Origin: Labilithrix sp.
Lineage (GTDB): Bacteria > Myxococcota_A > Polyangia > Polyangiales > Polyangiaceae
Assembly (NCBI GenBank): GCA_028287065.1
Contig: JAQBQJ010000132.1
Span: 1 to 39,731 of the forward strand
Direction: 5' to 3'
DNA: 39,731 bases
In this document: positions 8,161 through 17,460 of the stretch, in pieces
Layout: each line of letters starts with the position of its first letter
How positions within the stretch are numbered: position 1 is the stretch's first letter
The notes under the pieces: generated by a model
What the model saw: the letters and a program-made list of their open reading frames with translations, nothing else
The model's database searches: none
Told to the model about the DNA's origin: nothing
Position numbers and translations under genes: made by a program

Positions 8161-9771
8161 ATGAAGCTCTCCCTGACCCGCCTCCCCCTCATGATGCTCC
8201 TCGCTGCCGCCACCACGATGGCGTGCGCGGCCCCGTCCGACGACGCCGACGACGGCGCTGAGTCCGGTGAAGACGACCTCACGAGCCTCACCGCTCGCCA
8301 GCGAAAGCTCGAGTTCGCCGGCTACGTCTACGTCGACGAAGGGACGAGCGACTCGGAGATCATCCGCCAGGTGAAGCAGCAGACGCAGTCGGCGTTCGGC
8401 GCGCTCCGCACGGCCACGGTCGGCGTGAACAGCCGCGAGCTCAAGGACGTCGATCCGGCGACCTTCCTGAAGACGCCGGTCTCCGTCGTCGATCCCGCGA
8501 ACCCCGCCGCGCCGAAGAAGATGGTGAAGGTCGCCTATACGTTCACCGACAACGCGCTCGTCCCCACGACGATGGCGACCCGCTCGGTCATCTCGCTCGC
8601 CCTGCTCGGCAAGAACTACGCGTCGCAGTCGGCGAAGATCCTTCCCGAGTGCACGGACAACGACAAGGAAGCCCGCGAGTTCGTCGGCTCCGTCTGGTAC
8701 GTCTTCAACCCGTCGGTCGCGACGTGCAAGCCGGCGATGACCGCCGAGCAGCAGAAGATCGACAGCGACCGCCGCGGCCTCGCCGCCGGCCAGGTTCCGG
8801 TCAGCGAGGTCAACCGCCTCTACATCCCGATGCAGGCGAAGCTCCGCGCGGTCACGCAGAGCACCGCGACGAAGTATCCGGAGTACGACCGCCTCTACTC
8901 GGGCGGCGTCGAGCAGGGCAAGCTCGTGGTCGGCATGGTCTCGGGCATGATGGCCGACTGGGCCGCCGGCGAGCACCACGACACGTTCGAGGATGGCGGT
9001 TACGACATGTGGTACCAGGGCCTCCGCGAGGTCTTCAAGGCGCGCCCGGGCTTCAAGCTCACGGCGATCGAGCCGCAGGTCGACGTCCTCAAGTACAAGG
9101 TCGGCACCACGAACGTCTCGTTCGCGTCGTTCGACGACCTCATCGCGTTCGAGCTCGACAACAGGAACCCCGCGGGCATCACGTACTCGAACCGCAACGC
9201 GCTCCGTAAGGTCATCGCCGACACGCTCGTGCGCCACTACCTCACGTTCGAGGTGCCGGTGCAGGTCACGATGGGCGGCCAGACCAAGCCCGTCACCATC
9301 AAGCTCCAGTCGTATTTCGGTGCAGAGACCGACTCGACGCCGCACAAGCGCCTGATCAAGACGAGCGACATCTTCGTCTACAACGGTCACTCGTACATCG
9401 GTTACGGCCCGCTCGATCCGAGCCGCTTCCAGGCAACCGACTTCCCGGCGAGCTACCAGGTGCTCAACGTCAACGGCTGCGTCTCGTACAACTACTACGA
9501 GAAGGACTACATCCCGCTGAAGCAGGGCGGCACGAAGAACCTCGACCTCGTCACGAACGGCCTCGAGAGCTGGGTCAACGAGAGCGGTCCCGCGATGGGC
9601 CGCTTCGTCGGCGCCTTCATCGACGGCAAGCAGAGCTCGTACAAGGACATCCTCAAGGCCTCGCAGTTCACGTACTTCGGCTACGACTGGGGCATGGACG
9701 CCCTGCGCGTCGTCGACGGTGAGCTCGACAACAAGTACACGCCCACCCGCACGCCGATCACGGTGCGCTGA
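8161..9771 (+). CDS. Lipoprotein with putative caspase/gingipain-like His-Cys pair
   Basis: From ATG 8161 (GAGG six bases upstream; an in-frame ATG at 8110 gives no sensible signal peptide) this is a 536-residue exported protein. The signal sequence MKLSLTRLPLMM... ends at TTMAC, a weak lipobox with Cys at about residue 20. An acidic linker follows, ending EDDLTS. The most telling region is IFVYNGHSYIGYG (His410) followed 30 residues later by VLNVNGCVSYNYY (Cys440). A Gly-His-Ser/Gly strand and a later hydrophobic strand ending in Cys is the layout of clan CD cysteine peptidases (caspases, gingipains). This is my inference from the motif pattern; I know no named family for the protein. The last codon overlaps the probable CTG start of the next gene. 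Confidence 0.7.
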   Translation: MKLSLTRLPLMMLLAAATTMACAAPSDDADDGAESGEDDLTSLTARQRKLEFAGYVYVDEGTSDSEIIRQVKQQTQSAFGALRTATVGVNSRELKDVDPATFLKTPVSVVDPANPAAPKKMVKVAYTFTDNALVPTTMATRSVISLALLGKNYASQSAKILPECTDNDKEAREFVGSVWYVFNPSVATCKPAMTAEQQKIDSDRRGLAAGQVPVSEVNRLYIPMQAKLRAVTQSTATKYPEYDRLYSGGVEQGKLVVGMVSGMMADWAAGEHHDTFEDGGYDMWYQGLREVFKARPGFKLTAIEPQVDVLKYKVGTTNVSFASFDDLIAFELDNRNPAGITYSNRNALRKVIADTLVRHYLTFEVPVQVTMGGQTKPVTIKLQSYFGAETDSTPHKRLIKTSDIFVYNGHSYIGYGPLDPSRFQATDFPASYQVLNVNGCVSYNYYEKDYIPLKQGGTKNLDLVTNGLESWVNESGPAMGRFVGAFIDGKQSSYKDILKASQFTYFGYDWGMDALRVVDGELDNKYTPTRTPITVR

Positions 9772-10343
9772 ACCTGACTCGCACGTTCCTGGCCGTCGAT
9801 TTCGACGGCCCATTCCTCGCCGAAGTCGCCGCGCTGGCCAACCGCTTGCGCGGCGCTCCGCGTTTGTCGTCCGCACGTTGGGCCGCTCCGGAGACGCTCC
9901 ACACGACGCTGCGCTTCTTCGGGAGCACCGACGAGGCGCAGCTCGTCGCCCTGCGCGCGCTCGTTGGCGAGCTCGCGACCGGCACGTCGTCGTGGGCCGT
10001 TCGCGCTCCGTGCGTGCACGGCTTCCCGGACCCGAAGTGCGCGCACGTGCTCGTCCTCGACATCGCCGACAGCCGGCCGGCGCCGGTGCCGGTGCTCGCT
10101 ACGCTCGCCGCGCGAGCGGAGGCTGGAGCGGTGGCTCTGGGCTTCGAGCCGGAGACCCGCGCCTACCACGCTCATCTCACGCTCGCGCGGATGCGGAAGG
10201 CCGTCGACGTATCGTCGCTCGCCGGCGAGACGGCGCCCTTGCCGGCTGGCCGCGTCACCGCGATCACGCTCTATGCGAGCACGACGGGCCCTTCGGGGTC
10301 CGTCTACACGCCGCTCGAGCGTGCCGTGCTGCCCGAGGGCTGA
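9768..10343 (+). CDS. thpR: 2'-5' RNA ligase family protein (2H phosphoesterase), CTG start
   Basis: Two HxTx motifs define the 2H phosphoesterase fold: LHTTLRFFG with His45 and HLTLARM with His136. ThpR-type enzymes act on 2',3'-cyclic phosphates or 2'-5' RNA linkages; the physiological substrate in bacteria is unclear. The family's N-terminal strand is present as TRTFLAVDF, encoded from about 9777. No ATG, GTG or TTG exists in frame between the upstream stop at 9720 and a TTG at 9846, which would delete that strand. CTG at 9768 overlaps the previous stop as CTGA and gives MNLTRTFLAVDF, 191 residues, normal for the family. The 3' end overlaps the convergent HAD gene by 40 bases. Confidence 0.85.
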   Translation: MNLTRTFLAVDFDGPFLAEVAALANRLRGAPRLSSARWAAPETLHTTLRFFGSTDEAQLVALRALVGELATGTSSWAVRAPCVHGFPDPKCAHVLVLDIADSRPAPVPVLATLAARAEAGAVALGFEPETRAYHAHLTLARMRKAVDVSSLAGETAPLPAGRVTAITLYASTTGPSGSVYTPLERAVLPEG

Positions 10344-11026
10344 TCGAGCAGCGCCTCGCGGACCGCTTCCTCGGCGAGCGTCGCGAACGCGGCGAACGCG
10401 CCGAGCTCGACGAGCGCGCGCGGATCGAAGCCGCCCGTGCCGACACCGATGCAGTCCGCGCCGATGCCATGCGCGGCCGCGACGTCCTTCGGCGTGTCGC
10501 CGATCACGACGACGCGGCACTCCGCGAGCGGCACGCCGAGCATCGCAGCGCCGCGCTGGGCGCCGACGCGCAGGAGCTCGGTGCGATCCTCCGCATCGCA
10601 GCCGAAGCCGCCGAAGGGGAACGCACCGTCGAGCGCACCGCGCGCGAGCTTCGCATACGCGCCCTTGCGAACGTTGCCGGTGCCGAGCCCGATGGCCGCG
10701 CGCTCGCGCTTCGGGAGCCACTCGAGGATGGAGGTGACGCCCGGGTGCACGCGATACGTCTCGGTGCGCTGGATCTCGTCGGCGAGCCGGATGAGATACG
10801 CGTCGAGGAGGCGATTGACGGCGTCGTCGTGAGCCTCGCTCTCGAGCGCGCGCAGGCCGGTGCGGACGATCGATTGGTCCGTCATCCCGGCGAACGAGAA
10901 CTCGATCGCGGCGACGCCGCGCGCGCCGTGGAGGTCGCGGAACGCGCCTTCCATCGAGCGACGGCCTGCGCCGCCGGTCGAGATCAGGGTGCCGTCGATG
11001 TCGAAGAGGAAGACGGTCGGTCGCAT
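10304..11026 (-). CDS. HAD-superfamily phosphatase, phosphoglycolate-phosphatase-like
   Basis: All HAD motifs are visible in this 240-residue protein: motif I FLFDIDGTL (nucleophile Asp9, acid Asp11), motif II in GLGTGN, a Lys near residue 115-122 for motif III, and motif IV VVIGDTPKDV. A helical cap between motifs I and II fits subclass IA, as in phosphoglycolate phosphatase and related enzymes. The substrate cannot be read from sequence. It is cytoplasmic. The start ATG is 30 bases from the divergent acyl-CoA dehydrogenase start, so the two share a very short promoter region. Its 3' end overlaps the RNA ligase gene tail to tail. Confidence 0.88.
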   Translation of the reverse strand: MRPTVFLFDIDGTLISTGGAGRRSMEGAFRDLHGARGVAAIEFSFAGMTDQSIVRTGLRALESEAHDDAVNRLLDAYLIRLADEIQRTETYRVHPGVTSILEWLPKRERAAIGLGTGNVRKGAYAKLARGALDGAFPFGGFGCDAEDRTELLRVGAQRGAAMLGVPLAECRVVVIGDTPKDVAAAHGIGADCIGVGTGGFDPRALVELGAFAAFATLAEEAVREALLDQPSGSTARSSGV

Positions 11027-11056
11027 GCTCTTGCCTCCCTACGCTAGCATGCGCCC

Positions 11057-12199
<1,143 letters not shown>

Positions 12200-12224
12200 G
12201 CCCCTGGGCGCGACGCGACGGAGA

Positions 12225-12911
12225 TCACGGGCAGTACTGCTTGTACGCGTTGTAGTAGCTCGTGCACGTGCTGTCGTTCGTGCCGGCGGCCGTCTTGAGC
12301 TGGTCGCACGTGCTCTTCTTCGACGCGTCCGAGAGGTTGGCGCAGCAGTTCGCGAGATCGGTGCAGCCGTGGCCGGAGCCGCCGCTCGTTCCGCTGGTTC
12401 CGCTGGTTCCGCCGCTCGCGCACGCCGGAGCCATGCACGTCCCGGAGCACGTACTCGTATCCTGAAGGCAGGTCGTGCACGCGCTCGACGGCTGCCCGCA
12501 CGCGCTACGGCACGCGCTGTCCTCGCAACCGCACGCGCCGGTGCACTGGATGTACGTCCCGCACGGGCCGCCGTAGCTGCCGGTCTTCCATCCGGCGCCG
12601 AAGCACTCGGAGTACTTGCTGTCGCAGGCCGAGATCACGCAGTCGCTGTACGCCTTCGACTCGGCCTCGGTGCAGGTGCTCGTGCTCGTCGTGTTGCACT
12701 TGGTGACAGCGCTGCCCGACGTGCCGGATGTGCCCGAGGTGCCGGACGTGCCCGAGGTGCCGGACGTGCCCGAGGTGCCCGAGGTACCGGACGAGCCGAA
12801 CGGCGAGCCGCCGTCGCCCGTGCCGCTCGTCGTTCCGGTCGAGCAAGCGACCACGAGGGCCAGCGCCGAAGCCGTGAGGACCGTACCGATGACCGTGCGC
12901 GTCGAAGACAT
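12225..12911 (-). CDS. Cysteine-rich lipoprotein with Gly-Thr-Ser repeats
   Basis: It starts at ATG 12911 with GGAGG seven bases upstream. The 228-residue protein has a clear signal peptide ending in the lipobox VVAC (Cys near residue 23). After the Cys comes a Gly/Thr/Ser linker with eight consecutive GTS triplets, then about 17 cysteines in the mature part, in clusters such as CTGACGCEDSACRSACG and CTTCLQDTSTCSGTC, a second GTS linker of three units, and the tail CTDLANCC...QYCP. Many disulfides and flexible linkers point to a surface-exposed protein. Similar cysteine-rich lipoproteins of unknown function are common in myxobacteria (general knowledge). The partner and role are unknown. Confidence 0.85.
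   Translation of the reverse strand: MSSTRTVIGTVLTASALALVVACSTGTTSGTGDGGSPFGSSGTSGTSGTSGTSGTSGTSGTSGTSGSAVTKCNTTSTSTCTEAESKAYSDCVISACDSKYSECFGAGWKTGSYGGPCGTYIQCTGACGCEDSACRSACGQPSSACTTCLQDTSTCSGTCMAPACASGGTSGTSGTSGGSGHGCTDLANCCANLSDASKKSTCDQLKTAAGTNDSTCTSYYNAYKQYCP
12718..12798. repeat. Nine 9-bp tandem units coding the GTS linker
   Basis: On the plus strand the units alternate around GAGGTGCCG and GACGTGCCC, giving nine 9-bp units with an 18-bp higher-order period. On the coding (minus) strand they read as Gly-Thr-Ser triplets. One plus-strand frame is also open and reads as alternating DVP/EVP. The array probably changes length by slippage, altering linker length. Confidence 0.85.
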
Positions 12912-12999
12912 GTGATTTCCTCCCTGGAAAAGAACAGCAGGGTGTCTCATCGGTCGCGCTCGGTTGCAACCGGGATTTCGCCCTGAACGGCTTTGTCCT

Positions 13000-14406
13000 A
13001 TGGCTTTTTCTGTGTCTTCCCTCCATCCGCACGGCTCGTTCGACTCGTTCGATCTCGCGCACGTCCCCAAGGACGCGCTCGGGATCTGCGAGCGGCTGCG
13101 AGGTGCCGGAAAACGCGCGTGGATCGTGGGCGGGTGCGTCCGCGACACGCTGCTCGGACGGACGGCGAACGACTGGGACGTGGCGACCGACGCGCTTCCG
13201 AACGAGCTGATGAAGCTCTTTCCGAAGGCCATCCCGACCGGGCTCCAGCACGGGACGGTGACCATCGTGATGCGCGGGCACCACTACGAGGTCACGACGC
13301 TCCGCGGCGAGACCACGTACACGGACGGACGCCGCCCGGACGCGGTGCACTTCGTCGACGACATCGTCGCGGACCTCGCGCGGCGCGACTTCACGGTGAA
13401 CGCCATCGCGGTCGATCCCGAGAACGGGCACCTCGTCGATCCGTTCCACGGAAGGAAGGACCTCCAGGCGAAGATCCTGCGTGCGGTCGGGAAGCCGATC
13501 GAGCGCTTCTCGGAGGACGGGCTCCGTGTGCTTCGCGCCGCGCGCTTCGCGGCGACCCTCGAGCTCGACATCGAGCCCGAGACGTTCGCGGCGATCACTC
13601 CGACGCTCGACACGTTCCGCAAGGTGAGCGCCGAGCGCGTGCGCGACGAGTGGGTCAAGACGATGAAGGCCCGTACGCCTTCGCGCGCGTTCGAGGTGAT
13701 GCGCGAGAGCGGCATCCTCGGCGTCACGTGCCCCGAGCTGCTCGAGGGCGTCGGGATGGAGCAGAACAAGTGGCACTCCTTCGACGTGTGGAAGCACGCG
13801 ATGGCGTGCATGGACGCGTGCGCCGGCGATCCCATCCTGCGGATCGCGGCGCTCCTGCACGACGTCGGCAAGCCGCGCACGCGCGAGCTCAGCCCGAAGA
13901 CGCAGGACTACACCTTCTACGATCACGACAAGGTCGGCGCCGAGATCGCGCTGCCGATCGCGACGCGGCTCCGCTTCTCGAACGACGAGCGCGATCGGAT
14001 CGTCGCGCTCGTGCGGCACCACCTCTTCCACTACGACGCGTGGTCCGATCAGGCGGTGCGGCGCTGGATCAAGCGCGTCGGACCGGAGCGCATCGAGGAC
14101 CTGTACCTGCTCAACGAGGCGGACCTGCGCGGCAAGGGGCCGATCTTCGAGGAAGAGGACCTCGCGAACCTCACGGCGCTCAAGGCGCACGTAGAGAAGG
14201 TGCTCGCGGAAGGTGCGGCGCTCTCGACGCGCGATCTCGCGATCGACGGCAACGTGCTCATGAAGGACCTCGGGCTAAAGCCGGGACGCATCATCGGCCA
14301 GGTCCTCGAGGCGCTCCTCGAGGTCGTCATCGCCGATCCCACCCAGAACGAGCGCGACGCATTGACGGCCCGCGCGCGAGAGATCATCCGCGAGCTCAAC
14401 GGCTAG
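13000..14406 (+). CDS. cca: CCA-adding tRNA nucleotidyltransferase with HD domain
   Basis: This 468-residue class II nucleotidyltransferase adds or repairs the tRNA 3' CCA end. The N-terminal catalytic head shows VGGCVRDTLLG, the two metal-binding Asp in DWDVAT, and RRDFTVNAIAVD; a neck region follows. In the middle, LLHDVGKP belongs to an HD phosphohydrolase domain, as in E. coli Cca. A poly(A) polymerase of the same family is possible, since the two cannot be separated reliably by eye. ATG 13000 gives MAFSVSS; a TTG at 12964 is less likely. The gene diverges from the cysteine-rich lipoprotein gene across an 88-base promoter region. Confidence 0.9.
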   Translation: MAFSVSSLHPHGSFDSFDLAHVPKDALGICERLRGAGKRAWIVGGCVRDTLLGRTANDWDVATDALPNELMKLFPKAIPTGLQHGTVTIVMRGHHYEVTTLRGETTYTDGRRPDAVHFVDDIVADLARRDFTVNAIAVDPENGHLVDPFHGRKDLQAKILRAVGKPIERFSEDGLRVLRAARFAATLELDIEPETFAAITPTLDTFRKVSAERVRDEWVKTMKARTPSRAFEVMRESGILGVTCPELLEGVGMEQNKWHSFDVWKHAMACMDACAGDPILRIAALLHDVGKPRTRELSPKTQDYTFYDHDKVGAEIALPIATRLRFSNDERDRIVALVRHHLFHYDAWSDQAVRRWIKRVGPERIEDLYLLNEADLRGKGPIFEEEDLANLTALKAHVEKVLAEGAALSTRDLAIDGNVLMKDLGLKPGRIIGQVLEALLEVVIADPTQNERDALTARAREIIRELNG

Positions 14407-14425
14407 CCGTGATAGCTTCGCACGC

Positions 14426-15913
14426 GTGCTACGCCGCACGCTGGCCGCCATCGCATCCGCGTGTACGCTCGTTTTCGCGTCCGCGACGCCGCGCCTCGCG
14501 CATGCGCAGTCGCCGCCCGCCGCGCCCACGGCGATCCCCGTCGGCGACTGGCAGCTGACGCCGTCGTTCGAGGTACGCACGCGCGCCGAGTACCGTCGCG
14601 ACGCGCCCGATCTCGGCGGCTTCGACTTCTACGGTCGCCTCGGGCCGCGCGTGCGCGACGCCTGGGTCGCGTCGGAGCGCTCGCGGCTCGGTCTCGGCGT
14701 CGATCGCGGCGCGGTCCGCGGACAGATCACGTTGCAGGACGCGCGCGCGCTCGGCACGCCGTCGCCGAACGCGACCCTGGGCGGAGAGCGCGGCCCTTCG
14801 CGCTTCGAGCCGTACGAGGCGTACCTCGAGGTGCGATCGAGCAGCTCGCGGCCGAACACGTTCCGCCTCGGCCGCCAGGCCGTGATCTGGGGTGAGGGCC
14901 GGCTCATCGGCAACGCCGACTTCTCACCGACTGGTCGATCGCTCGATGCTGCGCGCGGGCATCTCGCGCTCGGCGACTTCGACTTCGAAGCGCTCGCGGC
15001 GATTCTCGAGGTGCCCGGGCCGCTCGGGTCGTCGTTCGGCGATCGCAACGGCACGTCGCACTCGGGCGTGCAGCTCTACGGGCTCACCGCGCGGTGGAGC
15101 ATCGACCCGCTGCTCCACGTCGAGGCATTCGCGCTCGCGCGCATCTCACGCAGCAGCGGCGACGCGCTCGACGGCTCGCGCTTCTCGGTCGCGCGCCTGT
15201 CCGGCGAGACGTACACGGGCGCGCTCCGCGTGTCGGGTGATGCGAAGGGATGGACGTACGGCGTCGAGGGCGCGTATCAGCTCGGCACCGCGGCTTCGCT
15301 CGCGGTCGGCGGAACGGACATCTCGGCGTACGCGGTCGCGGGTCATGTCGCGAAGACGTTCCCCGAGGTCAGTCTCACGCCGACGTTCCGCATCGGTGGC
15401 TCGTATGCGTCGGGCGACGACGGGAGCGGCACGTACCACCAGTTCGATCCGTTGCTCGCCGATCCGCAGCGCTTCCACGGGCAGATGGATCTCTTCGCGT
15501 GGTCGAACGCGGCCGATGTATCGGGTCGCGCGCAGGTCGTGCCGTGGACGGACACGACGTTCGCGCTCGAGTATCGGTATGCGCGTCTGGCCGAGGCGTC
15601 GGGCGAGTGGATCGGGAGCTATCTCACGGCGGTGGGGCGCGCCGCGCCGGCACCAGGCTATGCGGCAGCGGGCTATGCGCCGATCACGTCAGCGGCGGAC
15701 GCCGAGCTGGGCCACGAGCTGGATGCCGTGTTCACGTGGCGCCCGTGGCTGCCGCTCGAGCTGCGTGCGGGCTGGTCGGGGCTGCTGCTCGGCGACGGCG
15801 CGCGCAACATCATGGCCGCGTACGCGCGTGGCCGCGCCGACGACACAGGCGCGCTGACGCCTGCCAAGATCGCCCAGTATGCGTACGCGCAAGCAACGCT
15901 GACGATGCCTTAG
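14426..15913 (+). CDS. Alginate-export-type outer-membrane porin
   Basis: From GTG 14426 this 495-residue protein has a signal peptide (MLRRTLAAIASAC..., cleavage near AHA-QS at about residue 28), then a beta-barrel with alternating strands and short acidic turns. The blocks FRLGRQAVIWGEGRLIGN, GRSLDAARG and YRYARLAEASGEWIG match the alginate-export (AlgE-like) barrel family as I know it, in which the barrel passes anionic polymers or other substrates across the outer membrane. Nothing for alginate synthesis is nearby, so the substrate is open. The gene begins 19 bases after cca and may share its transcript. It ends 24 bases before a palindromic element. Confidence 0.82.
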   Translation: MLRRTLAAIASACTLVFASATPRLAHAQSPPAAPTAIPVGDWQLTPSFEVRTRAEYRRDAPDLGGFDFYGRLGPRVRDAWVASERSRLGLGVDRGAVRGQITLQDARALGTPSPNATLGGERGPSRFEPYEAYLEVRSSSSRPNTFRLGRQAVIWGEGRLIGNADFSPTGRSLDAARGHLALGDFDFEALAAILEVPGPLGSSFGDRNGTSHSGVQLYGLTARWSIDPLLHVEAFALARISRSSGDALDGSRFSVARLSGETYTGALRVSGDAKGWTYGVEGAYQLGTAASLAVGGTDISAYAVAGHVAKTFPEVSLTPTFRIGGSYASGDDGSGTYHQFDPLLADPQRFHGQMDLFAWSNAADVSGRAQVVPWTDTTFALEYRYARLAEASGEWIGSYLTAVGRAAPAPGYAAAGYAPITSAADAELGHELDAVFTWRPWLPLELRAGWSGLLLGDGARNIMAAYARGRADDTGALTPAKIAQYAYAQATLTMP

Positions 15914-15937
15914 CGCCGGTCGTCACGGGTCGCTCGA

Positions 15938-16186
15938 GATCCGAGAAGTCTGAGAAAAGCGCGAAGCGTGCGGCTTCACTCGCCTACGGTAGCCTCGCGG
16001 TTGCGGTCGGAATCGCTCCGCTCGCTCCGCTCGCTACCGCGATTCCGCCCGCTGGAGTTGATCTCCGACCCGACCTGCAACCTCGATCCGCAATTTCGAG
16101 CGTCCTCCGAAGTCTGGCGAGACGCTGCAGGTCGCAAACAAAAAAATCTCTCCGCTGTTTCGCGCTTTTCTCGGACTTCTCGGATC
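15938..16186. repeat. Palindromic element, family copy 2 (about 249 bp, with inner hairpin)
   Basis: The outer arms start GATCCGAGAAGTCTGAG and end CTCGGACTTCTCGGATC, extended inward by AAAAGCGCGAAGCG and CGCGCTTTT. The ~190-base interior differs from copies 1 and 3 and contains its own hairpin, GGAATCGC...GCGATTCC around 16010-16048, made of CGCTCCGCT repeats. The inner right flank (AACAAAAAAATCTCTCCGC) matches the right half of copy 1. The element fills the 279-base gap between two convergent genes and ends 7 bases from the stop of the minus-strand gene. Confidence 0.85.
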
Positions 16187-16192
16187 TAGGCG

Positions 16193-16780
16193 CTAATTGC
16201 CGTCCCAGTGTCGATGTTTGCCGACGTCGGCATGCACGAACCAGTCGCCGCTGAGCGGGTACACGCCCACGCCGCCGTCCCAGCCCAGATCGCGGATGTC
16301 TCTTTCGAGGATGCGCGGGTCGACGCCCTTGTCGGCGCCCGCCGGGACGATGCGGAAGTCGCACGCATGCCCCAGCGAGTGCTGGCTGTGCGACGCGACA
16401 TGATGGCCCTTCTTGCGCATCGTCTCGTTCAGCTTCGCGCTGCGGTACCCGCTCACCAGCTCGATGCGCGCCGCCGGGTACTTCCGCGCGAGCGCGCGCA
16501 GCAGATCGAGGAGACGTGGGTCGAACGCGTGGCGTTCTCCGGTCACTCGATCGGCGAGCAGCGCCGAGAAACGATCGCCCGTCGGCGTGGCCTCGTCGAG
16601 CGGGACGCGCTCGTCGGTGTGCGTCTGCACCAGCGTCGCGAGCAGGGGCGGGGGCGCCGCGCGCTCGGCCTTCTTGCTCGCGAGGCCCGCGCCGCGCTCG
16701 ACCCGGGCGTCGACTCCCGACGGTGACGCGACGAGGGCCGCGGCGACGGCGGCGAAGATGGCTGCAGTGGCACGTTGCAT
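16193..16780 (-). CDS. DUF882/YcbK-type (M15-like) exported peptidase domain protein
   Basis: Starting at ATG 16780 (MQRATAAIF), this 195-residue protein has a signal peptide cleaved near VDA-RV. The C-terminal half carries the M15/DUF882 zinc-site pattern: LVSGYRSAKLNETMRKKG, SQHSLGHACDFRI (His and Asp ligands) and WFVHADVGKHRHW (third His). Such proteins are periplasmic and are thought to act on peptidoglycan peptides, like the better-known D,D- and L,D-peptidases of the group. All putative metal ligands are present, so it should be active. A longer N-terminal reading (to 16870) spoils the signal peptide. It diverges from the sigma factor gene across 77 bases. Confidence 0.87.
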   Translation of the reverse strand: MQRATAAIFAAVAAALVASPSGVDARVERGAGLASKKAERAAPPPLLATLVQTHTDERVPLDEATPTGDRFSALLADRVTGERHAFDPRLLDLLRALARKYPAARIELVSGYRSAKLNETMRKKGHHVASHSQHSLGHACDFRIVPAGADKGVDPRILERDIRDLGWDGGVGVYPLSGDWFVHADVGKHRHWDGN

Positions 16781-16857
16781 GGGCTGATTCCCTCGGGATT
16801 CTAACGGAATCGCTTGACGTGAGCACCCTGTGCGTGGACCCTCGGAGGCGATCCGAG

Positions 16858-17460
16858 ATGGCGGAACCACGGTCGGACGCCGAGCTTTTGGGCCTCATTG
16901 CGAGCGGCGACGTCCGCGCGGTGGGGGAGCTCTACGATCGGCACTCGTCGATCCTGTTCCCGATCGCGCTGCGCATCGTGCGTGACCGCTCCGAGGCCGA
17001 AGACGTCCTGCACGACGCGTTCGTCGCCGTGAACGACCGCGCGAGCCAGTATGCGGCCGAGCGGGGGTCCGTCATCGCATGGCTCGTCACGCTGGTCCGC
17101 AACCTCAGCATCGACCGCACACGCCGTCGCGAGCGTCGTGGGACGCTCGCGCGCGACGTGCTGCCGCATGAGCCTCCCGCATCCAATCGCGATCCGGAGC
17201 GGCTCACGTCCGATGCCTCGGAGCGCGAGAAGATCCGCCGCGCGCTCGACACGCTCCCCGAGGCGCAGCGCCAGACGCTCGAGGTCGCGTTCTTCGAGGG
17301 CTTGAGTTACCCCGAGATCGCCGCGCGCGAGAACGTCCCGCTCGGGACGATCAAGTCGCGTGCAGCGCGTGCGCTCGCCGCGCTGCGCGATGCGCTCGTG
17401 AAGGAAGGCGTCACGCTCGACGGGTCGGAGATGTCTTCGAAGGCGGGCAGCACCGGATGA
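16858..17460 (+). CDS. ECF-type RNA polymerase sigma factor
   Basis: This 200-residue protein has sigma region 2 (ALYDRHSSI-like GELYDRHSSILFPIALRIV, then SEAEDVLHDAFVAV and WLVTLVRNLSIDRTRRRER) and sigma region 4 (LDTLPEAQRQTLEVAFFEG, SYPEIAARENVPLGTIKSR). It binds core RNA polymerase and directs it to an unknown promoter class. GGAGG lies nine bases before ATG 16858. The layout resembles the SigK/RskA-type ECF group, but no anti-sigma gene follows. Instead the stop overlaps the start of a hydrolase gene as ATGA. A TTGACG at 16814 is too poorly followed to be called a promoter. Confidence 0.93.
   Translation: MAEPRSDAELLGLIASGDVRAVGELYDRHSSILFPIALRIVRDRSEAEDVLHDAFVAVNDRASQYAAERGSVIAWLVTLVRNLSIDRTRRRERRGTLARDVLPHEPPASNRDPERLTSDASEREKIRRALDTLPEAQRQTLEVAFFEGLSYPEIAARENVPLGTIKSRAARALAALRDALVKEGVTLDGSEMSSKAGSTG

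Noticed and set aside
9719-11047. Plus-strand frame of 442 codons across the RNA ligase and HAD genes
   Set aside because: It crosses two recognisable genes in the wrong frames and has shadow-type composition.
12616-12915. Plus-strand frame with DVPEVP repeats opposite the GTS lipoprotein
   Set aside because: The repeat is open on both strands, but only the minus strand has a ribosome site, lipobox and cysteine-rich domain.
16814-16848. Sigma-70-like promoter starting TTGACG before the sigma factor gene
   Set aside because: No acceptable -10 hexamer lies at the right distance; only the GGAGG ribosome site at 16844-16848 is convincing.
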